NCBI GenBank assembly: GCA_009667805.1
Contig: CM019069.1
Location: forward strand, 46,372,201-46,436,200
Direction: 5' to 3'
Source: Leptobrachium leishanense
Lineage: Eukaryota; Chordata; Amphibia; Anura; Megophryidae
DNA: 64,000 nt
Shown here: in pieces, positions 13,318-26,482 of the stretch
Position numbering within the stretch: the stretch's first letter is position 1
How the letters are laid out: every line of letters starts with the position of its first letter
Notes under the pieces: generated by a model
What the model saw: the letters and a program-made list of their open reading frames with translations, nothing else
Databases searched by the model: none
What the model was told of the DNA's origin: nothing
Made by a program: the position numbers and the translations under genes

Positions 13318-13745
13318 AGGCTAGGGTCAGACTAACGCATTTTTCACGTTGTCCGTGAAAAAGTGCGTTCGAACGAATGGACTTATTTTTTCACAGAATA
13401 CGCAATAGCGGTCATACGATGCGCAGTTTCATCCGTGATTTTGTACGGATCATCAATAAAACCCTTTTTGTGTCTGGACGTTATGTTGGCCGGACATTAG
13501 CAGCGTCTGACGTCTCCTAATCACGCACACACGCCGCTAGCGGACGCAGCGCACTCTGTACGTCAGTACTAGTGGTTTCACGTTCTCGAAAAAATGCGTT
13601 TGTTTGCCGCTTGCGTTGCGCGGCCGCACTTTTGTGCGACCGTACTTCGTATATTGCCCGTCATTGCCCGGCATCTGCTGCTAGCACGGCCGTGATTATG
13701 TGCGGCTGCACGCGCGTTCGCACTGCCTCAGTCTGACCCTAGCCT
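13318..13745. mobile_element. TIR element, TAGGGTCAGAC family, copy 2
   Basis: 428 bp with the same inverted ends. Internally similar to copy 1 but in the opposite orientation: the TTTTTCACG...GTGCGTTCGAACGAATGG block is at the left here and at the right in copy 1. No coding capacity. Confidence 0.8.
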
Positions 13746-14619
13746 TAGTAGGATGACGAGTCTAGCTATTCAATCCGTTTCCATGGTTTTCTTTTTCTGT
13801 AAATTGTCACAAAGTGATGTACTTAAAATGTCAATACAAGTACATGGTTGATAAAAATAAAATAGCCAATTCAGTTTTAATGTAAATTCAATGTTTTATC
13901 TATTCCAGAAAATCCATGTTCCTGCTGGCGGATGTAGCTGAATAAGTGCTGTGATTGTTAAGTTCAGTGCGCAACGTGGCATCTATCATGTTGATAAAAA
14001 AAGCTTGCACTGAGTATGTAGCGACTGACATATTTTAATCATGTAAAATTATGGATTTCTGCACTTTTTAATTTAGCGGTAAGCATACCTACCTGCAGGT
14101 TTCGAAAAATACTGTATATATTAAGCAATGGCTGATAAAGTAAAATTAACCAGAGATTGTCCGGCACACCTGCTTGGCAGTCAAGAACCGTCAATCGTGA
14201 AACATCTGCTTAGACTCGTCCTCACCTGCAGAATCATAAGTCCCCATGTATTGAATTCTATCGTTTGTTATCTCATATTAAATAGAAAAAAAAATTAACT
14301 AAAATAACAGCAAGTGCAAACTGGATGTGGTGGAAATACTTGAAAACATCTGGTCGACGTCGTGGTCCAATAGGTTCAAAATGGCAGCAGGATTCTGTCT
14401 GGTCACAAATTGTCAAAGAGAAATGGCACAGCACGTCTCCCCGGTAGCCTCATTTACTGGTTACCTGTGCATTGCTGTCATGTGGTGCCTAGGACCATGT
14501 GAAACAATGACCACATTCACGTAGGTACCAGAGAGGATGGATTCACCCTCCCCCTCAGTAAATGATGCAGTGGGAGCTAAATGGAAAATGCTCACCCATG
14601 CAAAACAATAGTAACAGTT
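13746..14619. other. no gene recognised
   Basis: Unique-looking AT-rich DNA between a TIR element and an L2-like fragment. Nothing recognised. Confidence 0.55.
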
Positions 14620-15135
14620 ACAATTACAGGTATTTATAAAGTGCCAACAGATTCCATAGCGCTGTACAATGGGAGAGATAGAATAACAAATATACATACA
14701 CATTACACACACGAACAGAAGGAGGGAGGACCCTGCTCGAGAGCTTACAGTCAAAGAGGAGAGGGGTGACCCATTAGGTGAGGGTGAATAGGGTAGATGA
14801 AGTGGCGGGTTGCAGGAGATGACAGTGGGGAGATCATGGTGTGAGCCTACAGGCTTCTCTAAAGTAATGTATTTTTAGAGACTTCTTGAAGGACTGGAGA
14901 GAAAGGGAGAATCTGATGTTGTGGCAGAGGGAGTTCCATAGAAAGGGGGCAGCTCGAGAGAAGTAATGAAGGCGAGAGTTGGGCGTGCAGGTACGAGGAA
15001 CTGAGAGCATCAGATCATTGGCAGAGCGAGGTGGTCAGGACGGGATGTATCTGCTAATAAGGGAGGAGATGTAGGCAGGGGCGCGGTTATGCAGAGCTCT
15101 TTGTACGTGAGCACCAGTATTTTGAAATTGAATCT
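14620..15135 (-). mobile_element. L2-like LINE 3' end
   Basis: The minus strand carries the LINE C-terminal coding remnant (YKELCITAPLP near 15090; conserved SLPQHI-like region near 14930, degraded). The 3' terminus follows, with CAGCGCTATGGAATCTGTTG and GCACTTTATAAATACCTG at 14628-14670, typical of L2 3' ends. The 5' limit is uncertain. Confidence 0.7.
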
Positions 15136-16914
15136 AAAGGAAAAAGGGAGCCAGAGAGATTGACAAAGGGTTGAGGTGTGAGAGGTGCAGGAGGTGAGGT
15201 GTATGGAAATTAGAGTAATACCTTGTATCTGAAGTGTACAGGGATTTACAGTAATTATATCCCCCTTAATATTATTCATGTACAGCGGTGAGTGACCACA
15301 GAGCTTTCCCTGTATTCTGACCTCTTCCTGGCTGTTGTACTGCAACAATAATGTGTTTGAACCTTTTGTTACAGTGAGGATTTGGGCTGCTAATTACAGC
15401 TTGTTTTTATCTCTCTGCAGGGTGCCTGAAGATAGACACGACAGCGGAATTAGTTTCTCCACAGGGGGCAAACTAATCTGTCTTTAAAAAATTGTGAAAA
15501 TCGGGTTTTGATATGCTAACGAGTGCTTTTCAATGGATTAAAATGCAAAATCAAGATAACTCGACTTTTTTTGTGTGAAGGGGTTAATCAAGTTTTATTA
15601 TTAGTCTCGTTTAAACTTACACCCCTTTTTCTTTCCAAATCATGACTCATTCTGTACATTCTTCATGTCGCTCATCATCCCCAGTCAGTCTTCAGCAGAT
15701 ACATGCTTAGTTTCCCGCATTACAAATCGTGAATTTAAAACGCAGTTCCAGTCAGCGCGTTGGGTAACGTCTCCCGCGGCTCTAAAAAATATTTGATCAG
15801 GGGAAGCATGGACCGTTCAGATGAGCAAATTCCATTTAAGCACTTACCCGATTCTCCATTTCCTTCATTCATCAGAACTCTCGGGCTCCTCAAATTCTGC
15901 TTAATAATTCAATCTTTATCTGCTGCCAGTTTTATTGCTTCTCTCTCTGGCCAGGAGCAGCAGCTGGCAAAGAAGCCGTTATGTCAGGTACGTCAACTAT
16001 ATGTTCCTAGATAAAACTAATGTTCTGCCACTCTGTTCAGGGTGGAATAATATAATACGTTAAAATATAGAGGACAGTTTAGGCTTATCCTGAAGATTCT
16101 CGTCAGCCGTCTTGCGGGCCAAACAATGTTGACTTCTCTTTACAGGTCCTGGAACTACTGCCAGTCCTCAGCAGCAAAGAGACGGGTAGGATTTTACAGT
16201 TGTTATCTCTTATACATTAAAGCCATAATATTCAGACCACAAATGGAGACTAATTGTAGATAGATCATTTAGATCTGGTATATGTATCTATATCGATATC
16301 TCTCAGCAATGCAAAGTGTAAACAAACAATAGTGATGTAGTGGGTCTGGGAGTTCTACTGGAAGCCTGTCGCCTGTGGGTGCCAACCGACATAGGAGTCC
16401 CAACAAGGGCCAAAAGGTACTGTTGCTGTGACGCACACCAGAAACATTAAGATCTTCAATATTTACATATTAATGTGACATTTAGCAGAATTATTGCAAG
16501 ATTCCTGCATCATTCTTCAGAACTATAACGTATCTTGCAGGCTATAATGTTTGAGGAAGGTCTAGTTCGGATGTTTGAAAACAAAATTTGAGATTATTGA
16601 AGCGAACATTTCACTTCTTTTTCTTGAAACATTTTGTCTTTAAAAATGCAGTTGACCCACAACATGCTCTATTTAAATATGAATTTGCCACATTTTTATA
16701 GTTACATTCTATACACCCTGACCACTTTAGCCCCCCCCCCTAATCCTGGCCCATTTTACCAATATCGCTGTGTGTGACAGAGGAGTTTCCTCCACCCACA
16801 GAGGTGTCGTCAGACACTGCAATTTTAGATTTTCAGGCTGCCAGTCACCAAATCCGTCACAGACTGTCAGCACACCCTCTGGCTGACATCTTCATCATTC
16901 CGAATGCTCATAGC
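15136..16914. other. no gene recognised
   Basis: The first part may be diverged LINE. The remainder is unique-looking, with a C-run at about 16731-16740. No exon could be supported. Confidence 0.5.
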
Positions 16915-17359
16915 CAGGGCTGCCTTAAGACAGCTTGGGGCCCCTTACTGACCCATTGGTCGGGGTCCCCCTTCTTTCAGCTGCCCCTTTCAGTAATCTA
17001 ATTAAAATGAAAGCATTTTGCCTCATCTTCAGCTCATCCTATTTTACAGGGAGCAGGATAAATCACTGGTGGTACAGCAAGGGGATACAATGTGTTCCCT
17101 GGTTGGAGGGACTTTAGTCTGCACCTCTACCTGGTGCAATCACTCCCTCAGTGATGAGTCGGAGTGCTCTTACCATCCCCACGTGCCGCAGCCAACCTGG
17201 AAATTTCTTGGTATCCCGATGGGCCAGTCCTGGTGGCATGGAGGCGCCCTTACATCTGTGCCACTCAGACAAGTTGCATAGGGCTTAGCAAGAGCCAGGC
17301 CCCCTGAGCCACTGGGCCCCTGAACATCTCATGGGCTTTCACACATGACGGCAGCCCTC
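16915..17359. mobile_element. probable hAT-like repeat, copy 1
   Basis: Ends CAGGGCTGCCTTAAGAC and GGCAGCCCT(C), flanked by CTCATAGC and CTCATATT (6 of 8 matching). Internal landmarks CAGTGATGAG and CACTGGGCCCCTGAACAT recur in 30148-30510. No coding content. Confidence 0.5.
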
Positions 17360-19508
17360 CTCATATTAGTGAGCGTTCTGAGAAGGCAAGCCAATGGATT
17401 GGTTCTGCGCATGCGTGCAAAGCTCCTATCCATCCTTCTCCAACAGTGCAGTGGTACTTTCGTAGAAAAATACGCAAGTTCTGAGCGAAACGTGACTAGC
17501 GCTGCACTATGGAAATTGCGTTAGAAATTTCAGGGACTTCTGTATTTCAGAGGTCAGAACTGAGGGGGAAAAGGAGAGTATTTTCACCTAAAATAAAGAT
17601 AATAAAGTTATTTAAGGGCAAAAAATTTCTTTAGAGCGCCCATTTATATAGTGACTTAACGACTGATTGGGGAGCTTTTTTAATCACAATAATTAAAACA
17701 CATAATAATGCAAACAAAATCCAGTCAAATCCCGGATGTGCCCGGACAGGGTCACATCTGCCAAGTGCTGCTTCCTCGCTGGACACCCAGTTTCTCCTCG
17801 TGACTCTCACACCTTTCCTCAGTACCTTAGCCGCAGCTTAAGGACAGGTGCACGTAGAGAGCCTGACTAGCACCCCCAGAAATAAGCCGAAGCTGTAGAC
17901 CTGAAGCCTTTCGTTGGCACAGCGAGCAGAAGGTACCTGCTACCCCAAATCATGAACCGTGACTTCGAGCTTGGTCAGAATAGAATTGACTGTTTATTCA
18001 TGGAGACACACAAGTACAGTCAAGGACCAATCCAATTTGCATACAATCAAACAGATTACATCACAGATCAGATAACTGTACAGGACCTTCAAACAATGGA
18101 CAATGGGATTTCCTAGGAGAAGGGGGAGGGAGAAATGGTAAGCAAAAGGAATTTCTTACAGAGAGAATGTACACAATAGAGAGCAGGTACTAATACAGAG
18201 GTCACACTATACAGAGAGAAGGTACACAGTAAACACAAACACCCTGCATCTAGAATTGTAGATACAGGGTGACTTTAATAAAGGAAAGAGCAGGAAACCA
18301 ATATAAAACATCAGGCCTGCACCTTCCAAAAACATTTCTAGGCCCATGTACTTCGAGTCCAAAGTGATGCACGTCACAGGAATGTACATCCTTTCCTTAG
18401 TCCTTTCCCTAGAGCCACGAAGAACAGGGAATTATCGTTGTTGGAGATCTAGTTTGCTTCCTGCATCCAAAATGTCTACAATATCTTGGTGTGTAAATTG
18501 TTGTAGGGAGTTTTTACTGTGAATTACTAAACCATCGCTGAATTTATTTGGATTTATTGTAGTAGAATCGACCAGGAATATAGGGTACACCAAAACCAGT
18601 CAATTTGTCCTTTAATAATTAGACACCTTGATATTTTATGGAGATGCCTACATTGAGGACCTTTTGTGCGTTTGATAAATAATATTTTTTTTCCCCCAAT
18701 TTGGAGGAAACGTTGCTGGCTCAGCAATAATGTAGCAATATTTCCAGGGTTGAGTTGTGTATGAAATCCGTAGACGAGATCCAGGCAGCGTTAACTTCTC
18801 ACGATCTTAGCCAAGGTTCAGCCAGGCAATGGAAATCTAAACTGACAGCCACCATTGATGGTTTTCTACTTAACGTGGCATTACAGACTTCTAGACCATG
18901 TCTTTCAAGCATAATGAGCAGCGAAAACATTTTCTGAATGTAAAGTTATTGCCATTTAGGCTGGAGTAGAAGTTTGCTCGGTGAAGGTTTCGAATGCGAG
19001 AGAAAGCCCTTGTCATATTTCAAGGTGAACCTTTGTTATTCAAAGGGATCATAGCTTCCGTCTCTGGCTCTTTGCACTGAAACAAAACAATGTGGCTGTG
19101 CAACGGGATTATTTTTCAGCCATTTGACAATTAGTAAGGTGAGGGAGGATTTCGGAGGGTGACGTTTGTGTGGTTTAGAAGTTGCAATTTGAGAACGGAA
19201 GCTTAGATGTGATAAAATGCTGGAAATTCAAAGTTCTTGGCTGGAATATAAACTAGAGAGAATCATCTTTTTTGAAAACCTTTAAACTCGCCAAAGGTAG
19301 GTCATTCGTTATCTTTGTATTTCCCTTAATTTTGACATACTGAACTTGAGTCTTCGGTCCATGTGTACATTCCATTAATTAACCACTTCACTACCAATTG
19401 CTTTTTGTTAAAAAAATAATTTGAGACATGGGATGCATAGTTAAATATTAAATATGGGGTAAAATGTACATTTTGCATAGAGATTGTCATTCTAAAATAG
19501 TTAACTGA
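17360..19508. other. no gene recognised
   Basis: 17640-18420 has a repeat-like texture (GACACCCAGTTTCTCC, TACAGAGAGAA repeated at 18158 and 18211) but no family was identified. 18420-19508 looks unique. Confidence 0.45.
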
Positions 19509-19820
19509 TTAACCCTTTCACGCCGGGCAGGTGGGGCCCCTCGGGAGGGCTTTAACGCCGGTTGGGGTGTACTGGTACACCCTGCTAGCCGGCTGCTGCG
19601 GCGGACCCTCCTTCAGCCCACCCACACAGTGGACGCATGTCGCTGGCTACTAGGGGACGCTTGAACCAGGCCGTCCCACTGCAGTGAACGGTGCACACCA
19701 GCTAGTGGGCTGGCCGAAGAAGACCCATTGAAGTCAAACGGGTGTACTAGTACGCCAGCGGCTTCAATGCCCATCCACTGCAGGAACGGCATAGTACACC
19801 CTGCAGCGGGAAAGGGTTAA
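19509..19820. mobile_element. TTAA-type MITE, TTAACCCTTTC ends
   Basis: 312 bp from TTAACCCTTTCACGCCGGGC to CAGCGGGAAAGGGTTAA, TTAA on both sides. GC-rich interior in AT-rich surroundings, no coding content. Inner inverted motif GTACTGGTACACC / GGTGTACTAGTACG. Confidence 0.75.
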
Positions 19821-21409
19821 AATGTAAATTTGCTCTTTTTTTATGAATTTGTTTATCCTTAATAGAAATATTCCTGGGATGAAAGGTTCTAAACTCTAGA
19901 TGGTGCCCCTTATCTTGCACAATTTTACTCCGTGTCTGTAGTATCAGCATACAGACAGAAATGGCCTTTGTGTCAAATACAGTAAATGTGATAGATACTA
20001 AAAATGGTCAAATCTCCTGCTTATGGGGGTTTGCAGTGATTATAACGAGATTATTAGCAATGTTGCTGCCAAAAAATACCGGTAGAATATAAAAAGAGCA
20101 GCAGCATCACCTGCAATGTAGTCTACGAAAACTCAATATGCCGGGTTTGGTCAGGAGTTGTAATTGGCACGGAAGAATGCTTGATGGTTTGGCTTTGCTG
20201 GTGTAGGAAAGATCCCTCTTGCTGGAAACTGGAGGAAAAAAAGCCACAAGTTAAAAAAATATATCTAGAAATCACTAGCATAGTGAAATTTTCAATATGG
20301 TTAAATGTAAACTTGCTGTAAAGACAACTCGGACCGTTTCATGTTTTTTGTTTACCAGCAACTCGTGGTGTCTTGAAAATGTCGTAACTGCAACAGTAAA
20401 GTTGGAAACCCATTCCATCGCCATGAGCTGTTTTGAGGCACGTGGGTCTTCAATAGGGACTTACCCTCCTAAAAGAGGACCCTTGGGGTGGCATCGTGTC
20501 TTTGCTCTTTTGTTTTGGGCACTCTGTATTCAAATTGGCTGCCAGGACATGTGGTTGATGCGCGATGACAAGCAGGGATGAATATTTCATTAGCTATGGG
20601 TATATCTGGTTACACATTAGGTTATGGAGCCCTGGGTCTGTCGCGGAGTTCAGTATACGGAGCACCTTGTTCCGTGGTTTAACCTAATCACCAGGAGAGG
20701 AGGTTATTTTCATTTGTTGATAGTACACATAATCCTAAAACCCGGCAGCAGGAGCCAGTCCATGCCAAAGGTACGCTGTGTGTAGTGTGTGCCGAATTGA
20801 CACCTTGCTGTAGACAGGCAGAGTTCGGGACGGGTACAGGTTGCAACATGCTGGAATTCTAGAACATTTGTAGAAAGGCTTGTTAGCATGTCTTTAACAC
20901 GGGGGAGGGCGCAGCGATGTGATCCTTGACCCCGGGGGTGTATGTGATCTGCATTTACCTATTGCGTCATGGGAATTGTAGTTCCCGAACACTTACAAAG
21001 CATGTGATTTAGACCTCGTGTATTTGGGTGATCAGCATCAGCACACTTAGATATTTGTATGGTGGGTCTAATCAGGGTGGGTTCTATATTTGACTGATAT
21101 GGACCTTCTAGATGCAATGTCATCCTTTTATTATGACAAGGTGTCACATAATAACGCAAATTAAAAATTTTAGGCAAGCTGTTTCACAAGGTTCAGTCAC
21201 TTGGGATGAATTTCCAAATGAGCTTGTGTCTGATGGGGTGAAAAATACCCCAAACTCCTTATTTGAAGTAGATTATGGTCTGTCCATGAGAGACTGAGGG
21301 GCTTATTAACTAAGCCATAGATTGAGGATAGCTGAAAAGGGAGCTACTGTAATAAAGTGAAAAGCTATAACTGACTTTCTTCTTTTACAGCGTTCACCTC
21401 TATCTACGT
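19821..21409. other. no gene recognised
   Basis: Unique-looking sequence. No exon, RNA gene or repeat could be supported. Confidence 0.5.
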
Positions 21410-21544
21410 TAGGGATCTCAAACTCTGGCCCCGCAGATGTTTCTGAACTACACCTCCCATGATTCTTTGGCCATTTCTTGCGTTCAAAGAATTCTTGGAT
21501 TTGTAGTCAATAAACATTCTGGGGTGCAGAGTTTGAGATCCCTG
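21410..21544. mobile_element. small TIR MITE with TACAGCTCCCATGAT-like core
   Basis: Inverted ends AGGGATCTCAAACTCTG / CAGAGTTTGAGATCCCT, 135 bp. The core ACTACACCTCCCATGATTC is shared with 24905-25050 and 35590-35705. Confidence 0.7.
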
Positions 21545-22077
21545 GTTATCAACATTTTGGTGTTTCATGTTTGCATTTCATCCTAATATTCCTGTTTTTT
21601 TATTGTTTTACTGCCTTGTCTGTGTGAATTACATGTCGACACCAGAAGTTATGAAGTGTCTGTTTTAAAGGGTTTAATCACTAACTAGGAAATAATATGG
21701 AGAGCATGTACACGGAGATTTCAGTTTGTTGTGGTGAATTATGAATCTAAACGTTATAGAGAGCCCATTGTGACGTGATTTTTGATGTGCTATTGGTCTC
21801 CAATCGACAGATCAAAGGAAATGCGTTCAGTGCCCTTGTTTATGCCACCTTTGCCTTACATTAGATCAAATGTGTTTGGAAATACATTTAATTTCCATTT
21901 TACCCTAAAAATTCTAGACTGTTTTGTCGCTTTGCTTACAGATTGCTGAAAATGTGAATGGGAAACTTTCATTTTTTATCTCTCTAACAATGTAATACCA
22001 GGGCGAATTAACAGCTCCAGGCCCTTTTCCCAAAATAGACCATACTTATGTGAAGAGTTACAACGAGGCAGAAAGGG

Positions 22078-23920
22078 TTGGGATATAAGCAGAATGCGCC
22101 GATTGGGATGAGATGCAATGCGCTGAGAGGGATGAGACGCAATGCGCCGCGAGGGACGAGACGCAATGCGCCGATTGGGATGAGACGCAATGGGCCGCGA
22201 GGGATGAGAAGCAATGCGCTGAGAGGGATGCGACGCAATGCGCTGAGAGGGATGAGACGCAATGCTCTGAGAGGGATGAAACATGATGCGCCGAGAGGGA
22301 TGAGACGCAATGCGCCGAGAGGGATGAGACACGATGGGCTGAGAGGGATGAGACGCGATGCTCTGAGAAGGATGAGACGCGATGCGCTGAGAAGGATGAG
22401 ACGCGATGCGCTGAGAAGGATGAGACACGATGCGCTGAGAGGGATGAGGCGCAATGTGCTGAGTAGGATGAGGCAAAAAAAGGCACCGAGAGGGATGAGA
22501 CGCGATGAACAGAGAGGGATGAGACGCGATGAACAGAGAGGGATGAGGAGGCGTGATGCACCCAAAGGGATGAGGTGTGATGCACCGAGAGGGATGAGGC
22601 ACGATGCGCCGAGAGGGATGAGACACAATGCGCTGAGAGGGATGAGACGCGATGCTCTGAGAGGGATGAGACACGATGCGCTGAGAGGGATGAGACGCGA
22701 TGCGCTGAGAGGGATGAGACGCGATGCGCCGAGAGGGATGAGACACGGTACGCTGAGAGGGATGAGGCACAATGCACTGAGAGGGATGAGACACGATGGG
22801 CTGAGAGGGATGAGACGCGATGCGCGGAGAAGGATGAGACACGATGCGCTGAGAAGGATGAGACACGATGCGCTGAGAGGGATGAGACACGGTACGCCGA
22901 GAGGGATGAGACGCGATGCGCTGAGAGGGATGAGGCGCAATGTGCTGAGTAGGATGAGGCAAAAAAAGGCACCGAGAGGGATGAGACGCGATGAACAGAG
23001 AGGGATGAGATGCGATGAACAGAGAGGGATGAGGAGGCGTGATGCACCCAGAGGGATGAGGTGGCGTGATGCACCCAGAGGGATGAGGTGTGATGCACCT
23101 GAGAGGGATGAGACACGATGCGCTGAGAGGGATGAGACGCGATGCGCTGAGAGGGATGAGACGCGATGCGCTGAGAGGGATGAGACACGATGCGCTGAGA
23201 GGGATGAGACGCGATGCGCTGAGAGGGATGAGGTGTGATGCACCGAGAGGGATGAGACGCGATGCGCTGAGAGGGATGAGACGCGATGCGCTGAGAGGGA
23301 TGAGACGCGATGCGCTGAGAGGGATGAGACGCGATGCGCTGAGAGGGATGAGACGCGATGCGCTGAGAGGGATGAGACGCGATGCGCTGAGAGGGATGAG
23401 ACACTATGCGCTGAGAGGGATGAGACGCGATGCGCTGAGAGGGATGAGACGCGATGCGCTGAGAGGGATGAGACGCGATGCGCTGAGAGGGATGAGACGC
23501 GATGCGCTGAGAGGGATGAGACGCGATGCGCTGAGAGGGATGAGACGCGATGCGCTGAGAGGGATGAGACGCTATGCGCTGAGAGGGATGAGACGCTATG
23601 CGCTGAGAGGGATGAGACGCGATGCGCTGAGAGGGATGAGACGCGATGCGCTGAGAGGGATGAGACGCGATGCGCTGAGAGGGATGAGACGCGATGCGCT
23701 GAGAGGGATGAGACGCGATGCGCTGAGAGGGATGAGACGCGATGCGATGTGCTGAGAGGGATGAGACGCGATGCGATGTGCTGAGAGGGATGAGACGCAA
23801 TGTGCTGAGAAGGATGAGGCAAAAAAAGGCACTGAGAGGGATGAGACGCGATGTGCCGAAAGGGATCAGCCCCGATGCGCCGAGAGGGAGGAGATGCGAT
23901 GCGCCGAGAGGAATGAGGCA
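22078..23920. repeat. 24-bp satellite-like array, about 75 units
   Basis: The unit is GCGATGCGCTGAGAGGGATG plus AGAC. The 23100-23740 part is nearly homogeneous; 22080-23050 is variable. A marker unit with GAGGCAAAAAAAGGCAC recurs at 22471, 22957 and 23817. Most units are 24 bp (a multiple of three) without stops, so very long frames stay open on both strands; these encode only the repeat and are not genes. Confidence 0.95.
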
Positions 23921-24471
23921 AATTCACAGTAGAGTGAGAGGGTCTCTAGGCAAATGAACCTCCTCATCTGGCACCTGAAGTGCGCATTCATGTCTACGAA
24001 TTTGCCCAAAAGCAGAATTCCCTTTGAAGCTGCTGACAGCCTCTGCCCAATTAATTTTTGTTTATTTTCTTTAACACCCTAAAGTGGTCAGGATGAGTAT
24101 GTGTTCCTTTTAAACAAGAAACTGGCAAAAGGTTGCCATGTAATTAACATTATTGTCCATCCTTAACTCTGGTGCAGTAATGCAGGACCTGCCTCTTGGT
24201 ATTGGTTCACTGCTTTGCTAGTAGAAGTTTACCGTAGCAACAATATAAATAATTAGTAGCATTTTTGGTTTCTGGTAACAAGTGGATATGTATAATTTAT
24301 CATCGCAAATCAGACTTGTGCGTCCGACGACAGAACTAGGAAACGTACGTCTTGATATTCCTTCTTAGTACTTGAGTTGTCACCGCACTGCGACAAGCGT
24401 TTCATTGTATTTAAGAGTTTTTAACTGCACATGAATTCTAACGGAATGATGATCACACGACTGTCAATCTA

Positions 24472-24653
24472 CAGGGTTATTCAGAGAGAGGTGAAAACCA
24501 GGAGAATTGGCAGGAGAAGAGAACAATTTAGACCACATAGCCGATTTGGAAAGTGAGATAAATGGGCGAATTTTTCTGGTTTGGCTATTTTGACCTAGAA
24601 TTTTCACTTCTCCGGTCATTCTCCTGGTTTTCACCTCTCTCTGAATAACCCTG
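24472..24653. mobile_element. GGGTTATTCA-family foldback, copy D
   Basis: 182 bp, almost wholly palindromic: CAGGGTTATTCAGAGAGAGG...CCTCTCTCTGAATAACCCTG, continuing inward through AAAACCAGGAGAAT and its complement. A minimal derivative of the same family. Confidence 0.85.
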
Positions 24654-24904
24654 ATTGTGTATCCCTCTCCCATTTATTGAGAATTGGTAACGTCATTGAG
24701 GTAGCTCTCAAGATGAGTGAACCCCATGTCCCTCTTCATTGTGTCTGTCACCCCGGTGTGCCTCATTTCCCATGTAACTTTTTTCTTTCACTCTCCCCCC
24801 CCCATTTTCCTTGGCACACAGCACCCTAGTCACACCCTTAATCTTTCTTCCCTTTCTCCCTCACCGCCTTGTACCTTTTCCTACGCCCTCTCCATCCCTA
24901 AAGT

Positions 24905-25050
24905 GTTTCTTAGGGTGCTCTGTCGTGGTCCGCCAGATATTCCAGCACTACAGCTCCCATGATCCAGTCATTAGGTTGACAGAGCCTACTGATAAGTGTA
25001 GTTCCAAAACATCTGGAGGACCAAGGTTGATCACCTCTGGTGCAACTCCT
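24905..25050. repeat. relative of the 21410 MITE
   Basis: Contains ACTACAGCTCCCATGATCC, GTGTAGTTCCAAAACATCTG and GGTTGATCACC. The inverted ends are degraded. Confidence 0.45.
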
Positions 25051-26043
25051 AGGCGTGCACGGTCCATGCTTTAAAGTGTGCACACATGTTACATTTAATT
25101 TTTTATTACTTGAAAATTAACAGTTTGTGATCAATTATAATTTTTATGTTCCTTGTCATAAACCAAATACGAAAACCCCAAAAACAAGAAACCTTAAAAC
25201 TCGAAAGCAGGAGCAATTAGGAAGCGCACATTCTGCACACGCCTACCTTGTAACTACATGTTAGTGCTCAGAGGAACAAGGTTTTTGTTTGTAATTGATT
25301 TGCCCAGCAAACCTAAATAATAAGCAGGGACTGTGCTTTGTTCAAATATTGTTTTCAACCATAAGACGGTTTGGTAATGGGGGTCCCAGACCATAATACA
25401 TATATATTCATTGCAACCAACTTTTATAATGTAAGGGAAGAGTTAAACTAGTTGATAATCAACGGTTAATAACTGTTAAGTGCAATCGTTCAAACAAAAA
25501 GTGTTTTGTTTTTATTTGCGTTTATTTTTTCCCTCCGCAATATATATTAATTGTTAAAGTCCTTAACCCCATATTATTTGCCGATCTCCTACTTTGTCTT
25601 TTAGGACGCAGTATCCTCCCTCCTTGCCGTCCGGGTCCCATGCACAGGTGACCCAAATAAATCCAGTACATTATTAATTCTGGAGAAATTTGACAGTTTA
25701 ATGAGAAATATTGCCAGTGCGTGAAACATTTACCATCTCCTTGTTATTTCCGTTCATCAGACTGGTCACAATGTATAAAAGAAAATATGGTGCATGAGTT
25801 GAGTATTGAAAAGCCAGCCTTTTCAAGGCCACAAGGGCAGCAGTGCTTGAAACTGTATCTCGAGTCTGTACAGCATTTTAAGATTGCTCGGAACTCTATG
25901 TCGTCCATTGTACGGGGTGTCCATAAAGTCTCTTTACAATTTCAAAAATTTATTACAAAGGCAAATGAAAAGACAGATAAGTGAAAATTATTACAAAATG
26001 AGACGTATATATTTAAGGTTTTTTTGCCTCATTGAATACACCT

Positions 26044-26482
26044 CTATATGGGCACCATTAGTTGCAGGAAGCACATGAAGACGGTGCTCAATTTCTTGTC
26101 ATGTTCGCTGTAGCATACCTTCATCAATGGTAGCAATGGTATCAGTGTCCCGTACCTTTGTTCCATACACCATATCTTTAACCTAACCCCATAGAAAGAA
26201 GTGGAGGGGAGTGATCTCTGGTGAACGAGGTGGCCAGGGAATTGGGCCACCCCTTCCAATCCACTGGTCTGGAAATGTTTCATTTAGGAACCCACGAACA
26301 TGCAGTCCCCAATGTGGAGGTGCACCATCCTGCTGGAAAATGATGGTTGGTTGAAGGTCATGTAGTTGTGGTGCCACGTATTCAGTCAAAAGGTCAAGGT
26401 AAACCTTTACAGTAATGCCTCGCCGAAGAAAAACGGACCAATGATTCGATTGCACATGATCCCACAGCACACATTCATCCAA
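26044..26482 (-). pseudogene. mariner-like transposase fragment
   Basis: Minus-strand frames give IIFQQDGAPPHW (second catalytic Asp region), then WPPRSPEITPLHFFLWG and VYGTKVRDTDTIATIDEG. The family normally has an acidic residue in TPLDFFLWG. Here it is His, so the third catalytic residue is lost. A frame change separates the two halves and the N-terminal half is missing. The C-terminal segment occurs a second time in inverted orientation at about 26485-26590. The copy is inactive. Confidence 0.8.

Larger units (their letters stand above)
23921..25910. other. mostly unassigned DNA around small MITEs
   Basis: Apart from the foldback 24472-24653 and the MITE relative 24905-25050, there is a short remnant of the 54010-type end at about 24078-24114. 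No gene recognised. Confidence 0.5.

Noticed and set aside
22078..23920. CRISPR array
   Set aside because: Units are contiguous with no unique spacers, and the setting is a vertebrate nuclear genome.
22008..23927. 639-codon minus-strand frame and 386/221-codon plus-strand frames
   Set aside because: Pure translation of the 24-bp satellite, whose unit lacks stops in most frames; no non-repeat domain is attached.
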